From Hyphomicrobium sp. CS1GBMeth3 (GTDB lineage Bacteria; Pseudomonadota; Alphaproteobacteria; Rhizobiales; Hyphomicrobiaceae), in NCBI RefSeq assembly GCF_900117455.1, contig NZ_FPHO01000003.1, positions 682,001 to 746,000 on the forward strand: 64,000 nucleotides of DNA, written 5' to 3'. The translations under genes were made by a program, and so were the position numbers. Shown piece by piece: positions 35,501 through 43,322 of the stretch. How positions within the stretch are numbered: position 1 is the first letter of the stretch; each line of letters begins with the position of its first letter. The notes under the pieces were generated by a model. It had not been told where the DNA came from and ran no database searches. It saw only the letters and a program-made list of their open reading frames with translations.

Positions 35501-35715
35501 TCGGCGCCATCCCGCTGGTGATCGCGACCGGAGCGGGCGCCGAGGCGCGTCTGGCCCTCGGCTGGGTTATCGTAGGGGGCCTCGGGATCGCAACGGTCTT
35601 CACGCTGTTCCTGGCGCCGATCGCCTATCGCTTCCTCGCGCCGCTATCGAAACCGCGCGTGCACGAGACGGACCTGCTGGTCAAGGAACTCGCCGCCGCG
35701 CAGCAGAAGGAGTGA
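32575..35715 (+). CDS. RND family efflux permease (AcrB/MexB-like superfamily)
   Basis: A 1046-residue inner-membrane pump of full family length, with twelve expected membrane segments and two large periplasmic loops. The N-terminus IFVRRPILAMVLNLLVIIAG and the TM4 motif GLVVDDAIIVVENI, with two Asp for proton relay, are clear. The GIMAKNGILIVEFANQ segment in TM10 completes the proton path. It probably forms a tripartite exporter with the adaptor before it. Drug, solvent or metabolite export is possible; the divisome-like or heavy-metal (CzcA) signatures are absent. Confidence 0.92.
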   Translation: MSTPAQTPSPPRQSGDDGGWVGIFVRRPILAMVLNLLVIIAGVAAVQSIEIRELPDVDRPVVTVRTSYPGASPESMDAQITAIIESAVSRVQGVTSITSNSSYGSSRVAVEFSTDTDMQVAAMDVRDAVAGVTNQLPNDMDDEPRVVKADADAQPIMRLSVASETLSESELTDLVNDVIEDRLAAVEGVAAANSYGLRARTIEVRVSPVALAARGLALSDLIDTIGKASVTAPSGALENATQQLIVRAEAPVDTPQEVAALEINAQTTVGDVAFVRWAFQEATAITRLDGQTAIGVEIVRQAKANTIAISDGVRAAVTELQQSLPEGVSIAVTSDDAIFIRESVREVVISLLLATIIVILIIFSFLGSARETVAPAFSIPVSLIGTLAAIWFAGFSLNVLTLLALVIATGLVVDDAIIVVENIARHRALGAGRRAAAVIGTREIVFAVLATTATLVAVFVPISFMPGMVGSLFSEFGFVLAFAVAISSVVALTVCPMLAARLAADTPHGMASGKEGWFTRLSNGLASVYARALDLSLKARYLVVAICLGFAALGWTTYKILPQEITPSEDRGVIQIMLRTQQGANLEYMSGLTEKVEEALAPLRKTGEITGVLATVGAGGTNSASVVAALADWSQRKRTQQQIQAELQQKLSGIPGLQVSLRSANSLGIRGGGQGLRFAIAGPDYDRLADVAAKLTSRLATTPGFRNTRTDYDTTQPQLSVRINREAATKLGVPIDTITSLINTMVDYQKAADLFIGDEIVEVQVKAGGRPINDPSDLGNLFVKTNNGNFISLSSLVTIKENAISPTLGREDRQRSVAITANLDEGMVLGDAVETMRSIAAEVLEPQMSIILLGEARTLSETSQNTAFVFGIALLVVFLVLAAQFESTVSALVIIVTVPFALAAAVLAIFLSGGTMNIYSQIGLVLLVGIMAKNGILIVEFANQRRDEGADIDTAIREAATTRLRPVIMTMAASVLGAIPLVIATGAGAEARLALGWVIVGGLGIATVFTLFLAPIAYRFLAPLSKPRVHETDLLVKELAAAQQKE

Positions 35716-35732
35716 GCAGCGAGAGCGGTGGG

Positions 35733-36212
35733 CTACGCCACGCGAAAGCGGCGTACTGCGGCCCAGCCGAGCAGCAGGAAAGCCACCAACGTTATCCCCT
35801 GCGTTACCGCGAATGGCAGCTCCGACTGCGTCGGCGCCAGCGCCAGCAGAGCCGAATTCTTGATGAAGGTCTGCACGATCAGAACGAACACGTTGAGGTA
35901 GAGCGCCGTCGTCGCGCTTACGACGAAGATCGACCTCCACCGACCCACAAGGTCGGTGAAGTAGTACGCATAGATGGCGACGGCCAAAACCGCGAGCGAG
36001 ATGAGCCCCGTGATGTGCGAGGGCAGAAGATCGACAAACGGGAACAGGAAACCTGTGAGGCTCGTGGCCGCCGTTGTCACGAGAAAGAGATGCGTCGCGC
36101 CATTGAGCCGCGCGTTCGACAGAAAACCGCCGACGACGACAAACCCGGCCGCGATCCCAACCAGACTGAGCGCGATGTGGAAGAGCGTGAAACCGTCGAG
36201 CCCGAAGATCAT
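35733..36212 (-). CDS. Small membrane protein of unknown function
   Basis: A 159-residue protein with about five hydrophobic segments (FHIALSLVGIAAGFVVVGGF, LVTTAATSLTGFLFPF, ITGLISLAVLAVAIYAYY, FVVSATTALYLNVFVLIV and VTQGITLVAFLLLGWA). I do not recognise a named family or a catalytic motif. It converges on the RND gene, 17 bases apart. A function cannot be given. Confidence 0.7.
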   Translation of the reverse strand: MIFGLDGFTLFHIALSLVGIAAGFVVVGGFLSNARLNGATHLFLVTTAATSLTGFLFPFVDLLPSHITGLISLAVLAVAIYAYYFTDLVGRWRSIFVVSATTALYLNVFVLIVQTFIKNSALLALAPTQSELPFAVTQGITLVAFLLLGWAAVRRFRVA

Positions 36213-36371
36213 GTGCCACTCCCGATGCGGACCTAGGCCGAACCAATCTCAGCCGTGCGGATCCACGCAACAAGGAAACTCATTGCGGGTCAGCGCTCAA
36301 GCGGCACGTTGAGCCAACCGTCAAAATTCATCCGATAGCGGCCTATCGCGGTCTTGTTCGATTTTGCACAT

Positions 36372-37682
36372 CTAAGCGGCAGCGGCTGCAAGTGCGCTGC
36401 GCTTCGGCCCTTCGATGCCCCGCAACACCAGGAAAGCCAACGCCGCGGCAACACAAAGAACTCCGGCCAGGAAGAAAGCCGGGAGATAAGTGTCGTAGAC
36501 TGTCCGCGTCAGGCCCGCGCCATAAGCCGCAGCCGCGGCACCGAGCTGGTGGCCCGCAAAGATCCAACCAAACACCACATTGGCGCGTCCGTCACCGAAA
36601 CGCTCGGCCGTAAGCTTGACCGTCGGCGGAACCGTGGCGATCCAGTCGAGCCCATAGAAAACCGAGAAGATGGTGAGCGCGAGCAAAGAGAAATCGCTGA
36701 ACGGCAGATAGATGAGCGATAGCCCGCGGAGCCCATAATACCAGAACAGAAGCCAACGGCTGTCGAAGCGGTCCGACAGCCACCCCGAGCCGAGCGTTCC
36801 GACGAAATCGAACACGCCCATCAGCGCGAGAATTCCTGCGGCGCTGACCGCCATCACACCGTAGTCGCCGCAAAGCGGGATGAAGTGCGTTTGGATGAGG
36901 CCGCTGGTGCTGAGGCCACAGATAAAGAATGTACCGAACAGCACCCAGAATGCCCCCGACCGGGAAACGTCCTTGAGCACGACCAGCGGGGCCAGCAGCG
37001 CGGCTCCAAAGCCACCGGTTTGCACCACCGGCGTCACCGACCCGATGTCGCGCGCTCCATAGACGGGCAAGCCGACCTCTGACGGTCGCTCCCGCATAAG
37101 CGCCAACACGGCGAGCGCCGCCACAAAGAGCGCCACACACACGAGCCCCACCGCAACCCGCCATCCATAGGCTTCCGTGAGCTGCGCCAGCGCCGGCAGA
37201 AAAACGAGCTGACCGGACGCCGTGCTGGCAGTCAGCAATCCGAGAACGAGCCCGCGCCGCGCCGAGAACCAGCGCATGGCAACCGTCGCGCCGAGAACCA
37301 TGGCCATGAGCCCGGTGCCGATGCCAACCACGACACCCCATAGCAGAATAAGCTGCCACACGCGGTCCATGACGAGCGACACCGCGAGCGCCGCGCCGAT
37401 GATGGACAAGGCGACGAGCACCACACGCCGTACGCCGAAGCGGTTCATGAAAATTGCCGCGAACGGCCCCATGAGGCCGAACAACATGAAGCGGATGGCC
37501 AGCGCCGACGAGATATCGTCGCGTTGCCAACCGAACTCCTTCTCGAGCGGAACGATGAAAACGCCAGGCGCACCGACCGCCCCCGCCGTCACCAGCATGA
37601 CGAGGAATGTGACAGCGACCACAACCCATCCGTAGTGGACGTCACGCGCCCTGAGCGCATGCGCAACCCGCCCGGCCATCAT
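36372..37682 (-). CDS. MFS transporter
   Basis: A 436-residue transporter of the major facilitator superfamily with about twelve hydrophobic segments. The opening HYGWVVVAVTFLVMLVTAGA and the loop FMNRFGVRRVVL between TM2 and TM3 are typical of the oxalate/monocarboxylate-like (OFA/MCT-type) branch, which often moves organic anions. Two adjacent ATG codons (37682, 37679) could start it; an upstream in-frame ATG at 37721 is less likely. It stands alone between the small membrane protein and the secDF region. The substrate is unknown. Confidence 0.88.
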   Translation of the reverse strand: MMAGRVAHALRARDVHYGWVVVAVTFLVMLVTAGAVGAPGVFIVPLEKEFGWQRDDISSALAIRFMLFGLMGPFAAIFMNRFGVRRVVLVALSIIGAALAVSLVMDRVWQLILLWGVVVGIGTGLMAMVLGATVAMRWFSARRGLVLGLLTASTASGQLVFLPALAQLTEAYGWRVAVGLVCVALFVAALAVLALMRERPSEVGLPVYGARDIGSVTPVVQTGGFGAALLAPLVVLKDVSRSGAFWVLFGTFFICGLSTSGLIQTHFIPLCGDYGVMAVSAAGILALMGVFDFVGTLGSGWLSDRFDSRWLLFWYYGLRGLSLIYLPFSDFSLLALTIFSVFYGLDWIATVPPTVKLTAERFGDGRANVVFGWIFAGHQLGAAAAAYGAGLTRTVYDTYLPAFFLAGVLCVAAALAFLVLRGIEGPKRSALAAAAA

Positions 37683-37896
37683 GAGCGGGAGATCCGTGAG
37701 ACAGCAGCCATGCGCGCGCACCCTCGTTGAGCCACGGCGCCACGAGCAACCTGCACGCCGACCGGCCGCCCCATATCTGATCGTTCCTCGCTACGCCAGT
37801 TCCCTCGAAACGGATCTGCTTTGCCCCGTAGCCACAGAAATTATCTTTGAAAGTCAGGTCAATAATCGTGGGCTAGCTATTTCCGCAGCGGACCTT

Positions 37897-38301
37897 ATGT
37901 TTCAGGCACACCGACGTAGGACAAGATCCGTGGCCAGTCCCCGCAACCGGCAGCGAAGCCGGAGTTCTTGGTCTGCTCTGCTGGCTGCCGTGCTCGGCGC
38001 GCTGGCGAGCGTCTCTACGCTCGGCTTTAGCCCGACCTTCGCCGGTGGATTGTCCGTTGCCGAGCGCGGCGCCGACGTGCGCGCCACAAGCAAGGCAGCC
38101 TCCCTGCGGCAGGACCTTTTCGATCCGTCCCTGCGGCTCGGCGGCCCCAGCGACGGCGACCCCGCAGTCGATCCGCGAGACAACGAAGCCGACGCCTGGG
38201 CGTGTGCCCTCCGCTCGCTTCCTGCCCCCTCTGTCCGCGTGCTTCCCGTCAGCGTCGAGCGCGTCCGCGACGGCCGCACCCGCGCGCCGCCTGCCGCCTG
38301 A
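37897..38301 (+). CDS. Possible short exported protein of unknown function
   Basis: From ATG 37897 the frame encodes about 134 residues. A very basic start (RRRTRSVASPRNRQRSRSSW) precedes a hydrophobic stretch (ALLAAVLGALASVSTLGF) and SPTFAGG, like a signal peptide, then a mixed hydrophilic region with one Cys. No family is recognised, and the ribosome site is weak (GCGGA 8 bases before). The 716-base interval 37683-38399 would otherwise be empty. High Arg content leaves open that this is not a gene. Confidence 0.35.
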   Translation: MFQAHRRRTRSVASPRNRQRSRSSWSALLAAVLGALASVSTLGFSPTFAGGLSVAERGADVRATSKAASLRQDLFDPSLRLGGPSDGDPAVDPRDNEADAWACALRSLPAPSVRVLPVSVERVRDGRTRAPPAA

Positions 38302-38399
38302 TTCAATCCCGCTTCACCACACAACCACACACTTTTGATCTCGCGTCGCGCCGCCCCGCCTCATGGCCAGGGTGGCTACAGCGCCATGGGGATTTGATC

Positions 38400-40928
38400 A
38401 TGCTACATTTCTCGCGCTTCAAGACGGCGCTGGTCCTAGGCGTCTGCCTGCTCGGCACCCTGCTCTCGATCTCGAACCTTATCCCACACGGCACGCTTCC
38501 CACGTGGGTTCCGCAGCCACGCGTCAACCTCGGCCTCGATCTCCAAGGCGGCTCCTACCTGCTGCTCGAGGTCGACATGAACTCCGTCATCAAGGAGCGC
38601 ATAGCCGGCGCCCGCGTCGCCGTAGCCGAGACACTCCGCAAGGCCAAGATCCCGTTCACCTCGGTGGTCGCCAACAAGGACAGCGTCGCCCTGACCGCAG
38701 CAGACCCGCAGCAGCGCGCGACAGCCCGCGAGGCGCTCCGCGACATCCTTGCCGAGCGGCTCGATGGACCCGGCAACTCACTGGTGTTCGCCGAGACCGC
38801 CAACGGCAACACGCTGACCCTGAAGCTCAATCCCCAGGCGGTGACCGAACTTGCGACCAAGGCTGTCGAGCAGTCCATCTCGATTGTCCGCCGCCGCATC
38901 GACGAGACCGGCGTCAACGAGCCCGTCGTCGCCCGCCAGGGCCAGAACCGGGTGCTGGTCGAGCTTCCCGGCGTCTCCGATCCGGACCGCGTCAAGCGCC
39001 TGCTCGGCTCAACGGCCAAGATGACGTTCCGCCTCGTGGCGCCGGAAGGCACGCAATACGGTCCCGACGTCGAGCTCCTGCCGATGACGGATCGAGCCGA
39101 AGGCGCGCAGAAGATCCCGGTCCGCCACCACGTCGAGGTCGACGGCATGAACCTCACGCGCGCGACCGCGGCCCTGGATCATCAACAGGGCGGCTGGGTC
39201 GTTAACTTCGCGCTCGATTCCGTTGGCACCCGCCGCTTCGCCAACGTCAGCACCCGCCACGTCGGCGAGCCGTTTGCCATCGTGCTCGACAACAAGGTGA
39301 TCAGCGCACCCGTCATCCGCGAGCCGATCATCGGCGGACAGGGACAGATCAGCGGCAACTTCACGATCGAGGAGGCCAACGACCTCGCCGTGCTGCTGCG
39401 GGCCGGCGCATTGCCCGCTCCGCTGACCATCGTCGAGGAACGCTCGATCGGACCGAGCCTCGGCGCCGACGCGATCCGCGCCGGATTGTACTCGATCATC
39501 GCCGGCTTCTCGCTGGTCGTCGGCTTCATGATCGCGACCTACGGCCGCTTCGGCCTGTTCGCCGCCGCGGCACTGCTCGTCAATCTGGCACTGACGATCT
39601 CCGGCCTATCGATGCTCGGCGCCACGCTGACGCTTCCGGGCATGGCCGGCATCCTGCTGGCGCTCGGCATGGCGGTCGACGCCAACATCCTTATCAACGA
39701 GCGCACACGCGAGGAGCTCGGCAAGCGCAACGGCGTCATCTCATCCATCGAGACCGGCTTCCGGCGAGCCTACACGACGATCATGGACGCTAACCTCACG
39801 ACGCTGATCAAGATGCTGATCCTGTTCTTCGTCGGCGTCGGCGCCATCCGCGGCTTCGCCGTTACCATCAGCCTCGGCATCGTGGTGTCGATCTTTACCG
39901 CCATCGTTCTCGTTCGCTGGCTCACTTCGGTCTGGCTGAAGCGCGCGCGACCAAAGTCACTGACCATCGGCACGCGCTTCCGCTTCTTCCCGGAGCACAC
40001 GTCGATCCAGTTCATGAAGGCGCGCTACTCGGGATTGATCGTCTCCGCTCTGATCAGCCTGGCGTCGCTGGGCCTCGCCTTTCATCCTGGCCTCCGGATG
40101 GGCGTGGACTTCGCGGGCGGTGTCGTGATCGAAGCCAAGACGCCGGCCACGGCCGATGCGCCAACTCTGCAGGGCGCACTGGCGAACGCGGGGCTCGGTC
40201 CGGTCCAGGTGCAACGCTTCGGCGCCGATGACGACGTGCTCTTGCGCTTCGAGCACCCGCACGGCACGGCCGAGGAGCAGCAGGCAGCGCTGCGCAAGGC
40301 GCGCGAGACGGTCGAGCAGGCGGTGCCCGGCACCGAGATCCGGCGCGTCGAGGTCGTAGGACCGTCGGTCGGCGCTGAACTCTTGAGCGACGGACTATGG
40401 GCGCTCGGCCTCGCGGCCATCGCCATGTTCGCCTACATCACGTTCCGCTTCGAATGGCCGTTCGCCGTTGGCGCCGTGGCGACGATGTTTCTCGATCTCA
40501 CGAAGACGGTTGGCTTCCTGGCCATTACAGGCTTCGAGTTCAACCTCACCTCGATCGCGGCAATCCTCACCATCATGGGCTTCTCGATCAACGACAAGGT
40601 CGTGGTCTATGATCGCGTCCGAGAGAACCTGATACGATACAAAAAGACGCCGCTCCGCGACGTTATCGATCGCAGCATCAACGAGACACTGTCGCGCACC
40701 ATAGGCACATCGGTCGCCTTGTTCCTGGCGATCGCGCCGCTGGCCCTGTTCGGCGGCCCTGCTCTTCGCGAGTTCGCGCTGACCCTGCTGTTCGGCCTCG
40801 TGCTCGCGACGAGTTCTTCGGTCTTCATCGCAGCGCCGATCCTTCTCAATATCGGCGAGCGCTACCTGCGCCGCAGCACGCCGGCACCCGCCGCAGCAAC
40901 GCCTGCAGCGGACCCGTTGAAGGCCTGA
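38400..40928 (+). CDS. secDF: Fused protein-export membrane protein SecDF
   Basis: An 842-residue fusion of SecD and SecF, which uses proton flow to pull exported proteins across the membrane with SecYEG. The SecD part has NLGLDLQGGSYLLLEV (about 45-60), the P1 head and GMAVDANILINERTREE in TM4. The SecF part starts near residue 535 with RMGVDFAGGVVIE and has FSINDKVVVYDRVRENL in its TM4. ATG 38400 is chosen; the upstream open frame overlaps a non-homologous stretch. No yajC lies upstream, although yajC-secDF pairs are common. A strong terminator follows. Confidence 0.93.
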   Translation: MLHFSRFKTALVLGVCLLGTLLSISNLIPHGTLPTWVPQPRVNLGLDLQGGSYLLLEVDMNSVIKERIAGARVAVAETLRKAKIPFTSVVANKDSVALTAADPQQRATAREALRDILAERLDGPGNSLVFAETANGNTLTLKLNPQAVTELATKAVEQSISIVRRRIDETGVNEPVVARQGQNRVLVELPGVSDPDRVKRLLGSTAKMTFRLVAPEGTQYGPDVELLPMTDRAEGAQKIPVRHHVEVDGMNLTRATAALDHQQGGWVVNFALDSVGTRRFANVSTRHVGEPFAIVLDNKVISAPVIREPIIGGQGQISGNFTIEEANDLAVLLRAGALPAPLTIVEERSIGPSLGADAIRAGLYSIIAGFSLVVGFMIATYGRFGLFAAAALLVNLALTISGLSMLGATLTLPGMAGILLALGMAVDANILINERTREELGKRNGVISSIETGFRRAYTTIMDANLTTLIKMLILFFVGVGAIRGFAVTISLGIVVSIFTAIVLVRWLTSVWLKRARPKSLTIGTRFRFFPEHTSIQFMKARYSGLIVSALISLASLGLAFHPGLRMGVDFAGGVVIEAKTPATADAPTLQGALANAGLGPVQVQRFGADDDVLLRFEHPHGTAEEQQAALRKARETVEQAVPGTEIRRVEVVGPSVGAELLSDGLWALGLAAIAMFAYITFRFEWPFAVGAVATMFLDLTKTVGFLAITGFEFNLTSIAAILTIMGFSINDKVVVYDRVRENLIRYKKTPLRDVIDRSINETLSRTIGTSVALFLAIAPLALFGGPALREFALTLLFGLVLATSSSVFIAAPILLNIGERYLRRSTPAPAAATPAADPLKA

Positions 40929-40936
40929 TGCCAAAG

Positions 40937-40975
40937 ACGCGCGCGGAACCCCTCAGGAACCGCGCGCGTTTATTT
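40937..40975 (+). terminator. Intrinsic terminator after secDF
   Basis: ACGCGCGCGG (40937-40946) pairs perfectly with CCGCGCGCGT (40960-40969) around a 13-base loop, followed by TTATTTC. It lies 8 bases after the secDF stop. Confidence 0.8.
40945..40970 (+). promoter_or_regulatory. Putative EcfG (general stress) promoter before the DUF2171 gene
   Basis: GGAAC (40945-40949), 17 bases, CGTT (40967-40970). This is the alphaproteobacterial EcfG/SigT pattern GGAAC-N16/17-CGTT. It overlaps the secDF terminator hairpin and stands 37 bases before the ATG at 41008. Confidence 0.5.
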
Positions 40976-41007
40976 CCCATGCGCGATGAAGAACTTGGGA
41001 GCGAACC

Positions 41008-41475
41008 ATGAGCAGCGCCAAAAATAAAAGGAACGATGTAAAGCACTCGGGCGAGACTCCAGAAAGCGCCACGGACATCGAGAAGACTCGTGCCGACGAC
41101 GAGGCGGTGAAAGCCGCTGTAACCGCGGAGAATGGCGTCAAATCGGTCCTCCCCGGACCTCCGATCCCTCCTGAACTGCAGGCTCGGATCAAGGCGGCGT
41201 CCGGCAGCAATGCAAGGCAAGAAAGCAAGAAGAAACGTGGAGGAAATCCGATGGTCAATCCATCCGAGATTAAGGAGCACATGGAGGTCGTCGGGTCCGA
41301 CGGCGACCACGTCGGTACCGTGGACCGCTGCGAGGGCGACAACCTCAAGCTGACAAAAAACGACCCGGCTGCGGGCGGCAAGCATCACTACATTCCGCTC
41401 GCGTGGGTAAACACGGTCGACCAACGGGTCCACTTGGCCCATCCGGGTAGCGAAGCGCGGGCCCAGTGGGGTTAA
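41008..41475 (+). CDS. DUF2171 domain protein, possibly with two translation starts
   Basis: A 155-residue protein whose C-terminal half (from about residue 82, MVNPSEIKEHMEVVGSDGDH, GTVDRCEGDNLKLTKNDP) is a DUF2171 domain, a small beta-rich PRC-barrel-like fold with no known reaction. The N-terminal 80 residues are charged and low in complexity. ATG 41251 starts exactly at the domain and has GGAGGA (41239-41244) 6 bases before it, so a 74-residue form is likely made too or instead. It follows an EcfG-like promoter. Confidence 0.78.
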   Translation: MSSAKNKRNDVKHSGETPESATDIEKTRADDEAVKAAVTAENGVKSVLPGPPIPPELQARIKAASGSNARQESKKKRGGNPMVNPSEIKEHMEVVGSDGDHVGTVDRCEGDNLKLTKNDPAAGGKHHYIPLAWVNTVDQRVHLAHPGSEARAQWG

Positions 41476-41555
41476 CCCCCGCTCAATAGGAACGCACTTG
41501 AAACCGCGGCACCGAATAGGGCCGCGGTTCTTTCCGCGTGTTGGCTGACCATCAG

Positions 41556-41903
41556 CTATTGGGGTTGACGATCCTGATTGCCACCCGGCTCGCCCGGCGG
41601 CGGAATAACCGGCGTCTTGCCTTTGAAGTCCTCGGGCGGCGCTTTCTCGATCCCGGGATCGACGCCGCGCGGTGGCTCGAGCACACCCTCATTCTCCTTG
41701 AGCTCTTTCGTGAGCGGTGGCTTCTCCGCTCGACCGGCATTCGTCCCCGGGTCCGCCGGCGGCACCGGGTTTTCGTTCGGCGGCTCCATCACCTCAGGCG
41801 GCGCAGGCGGCAACGGCTTCGGCGTCGACTGCGCCGCGGCAGGTGAAACAAGCGAGGCCGACAGCAGAGCTGCATGCACGATTAACCAGCCTCGGGTGGG
41901 CAT
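41556..41903 (-). CDS. Small proline-rich secreted protein of unknown function
   Basis: A 115-residue protein with a clear signal peptide (MPTRGWLIVHAALLSASLVS, ending PAAAQ) and a mature part that is about one quarter Pro with many Glu/Lys and no Cys. No family is recognised; it looks disordered and periplasmic. GAAGAGG lies upstream of the ATG at 41903, and a good EcfG-type promoter stands at 41964-41940 on the minus strand. Stress-linked expression is inferred. Confidence 0.7.
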   Translation of the reverse strand: MPTRGWLIVHAALLSASLVSPAAAQSTPKPLPPAPPEVMEPPNENPVPPADPGTNAGRAEKPPLTKELKENEGVLEPPRGVDPGIEKAPPEDFKGKTPVIPPPGEPGGNQDRQPQ

Positions 41904-41939
41904 GACGAAAACCTCTTCTCCGAAGTTTCTCTATAGAGA

Positions 41940-41964
41940 AACGGCCCGCAGCCGCCTCCGTTCC
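41940..41964 (-). promoter_or_regulatory. Putative EcfG promoter for the proline-rich protein
   Basis: On the minus strand GGAAC (41964-41960), 16 bases, CGTT (41943-41940), 36 bases before the start at 41903. Exact match to GGAAC-N16-CGTT. Confidence 0.55.
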
Positions 41965-41982
41965 GCTACCGAAGCATCTATT

Positions 41983-42007
41983 GAAACCTCAAACGCTCCA
42001 TCGCGTT
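41983..42007 (+). promoter_or_regulatory. Near-consensus EcfG promoter for the SDR gene
   Basis: GAAAC (41983-41987), 16 bases, CGTT (42004-42007), 31 bases before the SDR start. One base off the GGAAC consensus, with right spacing and distance. Confidence 0.4.
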
Positions 42008-42038
42008 TCGTCCTCATCGGGAGGTTGGAGGCAAAAAA

Positions 42039-43034
42039 ATGAGTCAACAAAACCCGATGCCGCGTGCAAAGCGCATTGCCGAGCAGGGACGACGCATTCA
42101 GTCCCACATCGATGAGATCGACAAGCGGAAACGGGACTCATCCAAGGACGATAAAGAGAAGCAGAAGCCCGTCCAGGTTGGCCAAAGGAAATACCCCGAG
42201 ACGCTCGACGACACGCACCTCGAAAAGCCGGGGCTTGAGAAGGACCTCGAAACGGCTCCTATGTACGATGCGCCGGAGTACAAAGGCTCCGAAAAGCTCA
42301 AGGACATGGTAGCTCTGATCACCGGCGGCGATTCTGGCATCGGACGCGCGGTCGCCGTGCTGTTTGCACGCGAAGGCGCCGACGTTGCGATCGCCTATCT
42401 TGAAGAATCCGAGGACGCACGCGAGACGAAGAGCGCGATCGAAGCCGAAGGTCGCCGCTGTTTGCTCCTCCCTGGCGATGTGTCGGACCCTACCTACTGC
42501 AACGACGCAGTCCGCAAGACCATCGATGCGTTCGGAAGCCTCGACATTCTCGTCAACAACGCTGCCTTTCAGGAGCACGCCGGCGACATCACCGATATCA
42601 CCGACGAGCACTTCGACCGCACGCTGAAAACGAACCTCTACGGCTACTTTTATCTTACGCGTGCAGCCGTCCCGCACATGAAGTCCGGTAGCTCCATCAT
42701 CATGACCGGCTCCGTCACTGGCTTCCGGGGCAGCAAGAAGCTTCTCGATTATTCGATGACGAAGGGCGGCATCCACGCCTTTGCGCGCTCGTTGTCCGCG
42801 AACCTTTTGCCTCGAGGCATCCGCGTAAACGCCGTTGCACCCGGTCCGGTATGGACCCCGCTCAATCCTGCCGACCGCCCGGCAGAAGAAGTGCGAAAAT
42901 TCGGCTCCAGCACGCCAATGAAGCGAGCCGCCCAACCCGAAGAGATAGCTCCCGCTTACGTGTTTCTCGCCGCGCCCTCATGCTCGAGCTACATCACTGG
43001 CGAGTTGCTGCCCATCATCGGCGGTTACGATTGA
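42039..43034 (+). CDS. SDR family oxidoreductase, general-stress type (YdaD/YhdF-like)
   Basis: A 331-residue short-chain dehydrogenase. A 90-residue charged N-terminus rich in Gln and Lys (as in Bacillus general stress protein 39) precedes the Rossmann domain: GGDSGIGRAVAVLF for NAD(P), NNAAFQ, then the Ser/Tyr/Lys triad in TGSVTGFRG and DYSMTKGG. GGAGG upstream of ATG 42039 is strong. Members are induced by osmotic, ethanol or oxidative stress; the substrate is unknown. It follows a near-consensus EcfG promoter. Confidence 0.9.
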   Translation: MSQQNPMPRAKRIAEQGRRIQSHIDEIDKRKRDSSKDDKEKQKPVQVGQRKYPETLDDTHLEKPGLEKDLETAPMYDAPEYKGSEKLKDMVALITGGDSGIGRAVAVLFAREGADVAIAYLEESEDARETKSAIEAEGRRCLLLPGDVSDPTYCNDAVRKTIDAFGSLDILVNNAAFQEHAGDITDITDEHFDRTLKTNLYGYFYLTRAAVPHMKSGSSIIMTGSVTGFRGSKKLLDYSMTKGGIHAFARSLSANLLPRGIRVNAVAPGPVWTPLNPADRPAEEVRKFGSSTPMKRAAQPEEIAPAYVFLAAPSCSSYITGELLPIIGGYD

Positions 43035-43103
43035 CCGCACGCAGGAACCAACTCCAGATCGACGAATTGATCAGAGAACAAAGATATTTCACTGGAGGCC
43101 CTC

Positions 43104-43310
43104 GTGTACGAGCTCATCTTCACCGTTTGTTCATTGGTTGCAGGGGCCTCGTGCTACGAGGAGCATCCGATCCAGCTCGAGCAGCATGTCGGACTGACCG
43201 GATGTCTGATCGCCTCGCAGATTGAAGGCAGCAAATGGACGAACGCGCATCCCAATTTCTACGTAGCGCGCTACACGTGCCAACCCGCGAAGACATTCGC
43301 TAAGACGTAA
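43104..43310 (+). CDS. Small cysteine-containing protein of unknown function
   Basis: A 68-residue protein with a GTG start (43104) and TGGAGG 5 bases before it. A short hydrophobic N-terminus (YELIFTVCSLVAGASC) and four Cys in all could allow disulfides if exported. A Trp-containing C-terminal half follows. I do not recognise the family. It lies 69 bases downstream of the SDR gene on the same strand and may be cotranscribed. Confidence 0.6.
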   Translation: MYELIFTVCSLVAGASCYEEHPIQLEQHVGLTGCLIASQIEGSKWTNAHPNFYVARYTCQPAKTFAKT

Positions 43311-43322
43311 CCGCGCCCTCTG

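Noticed and set aside
32575..35715. CzcA-type heavy-metal pump
   Set aside because: The TM4 motif reads GLVVDDAIIVVENI with two Asp as in drug/solvent RND pumps; no metal-binding motif was seen.
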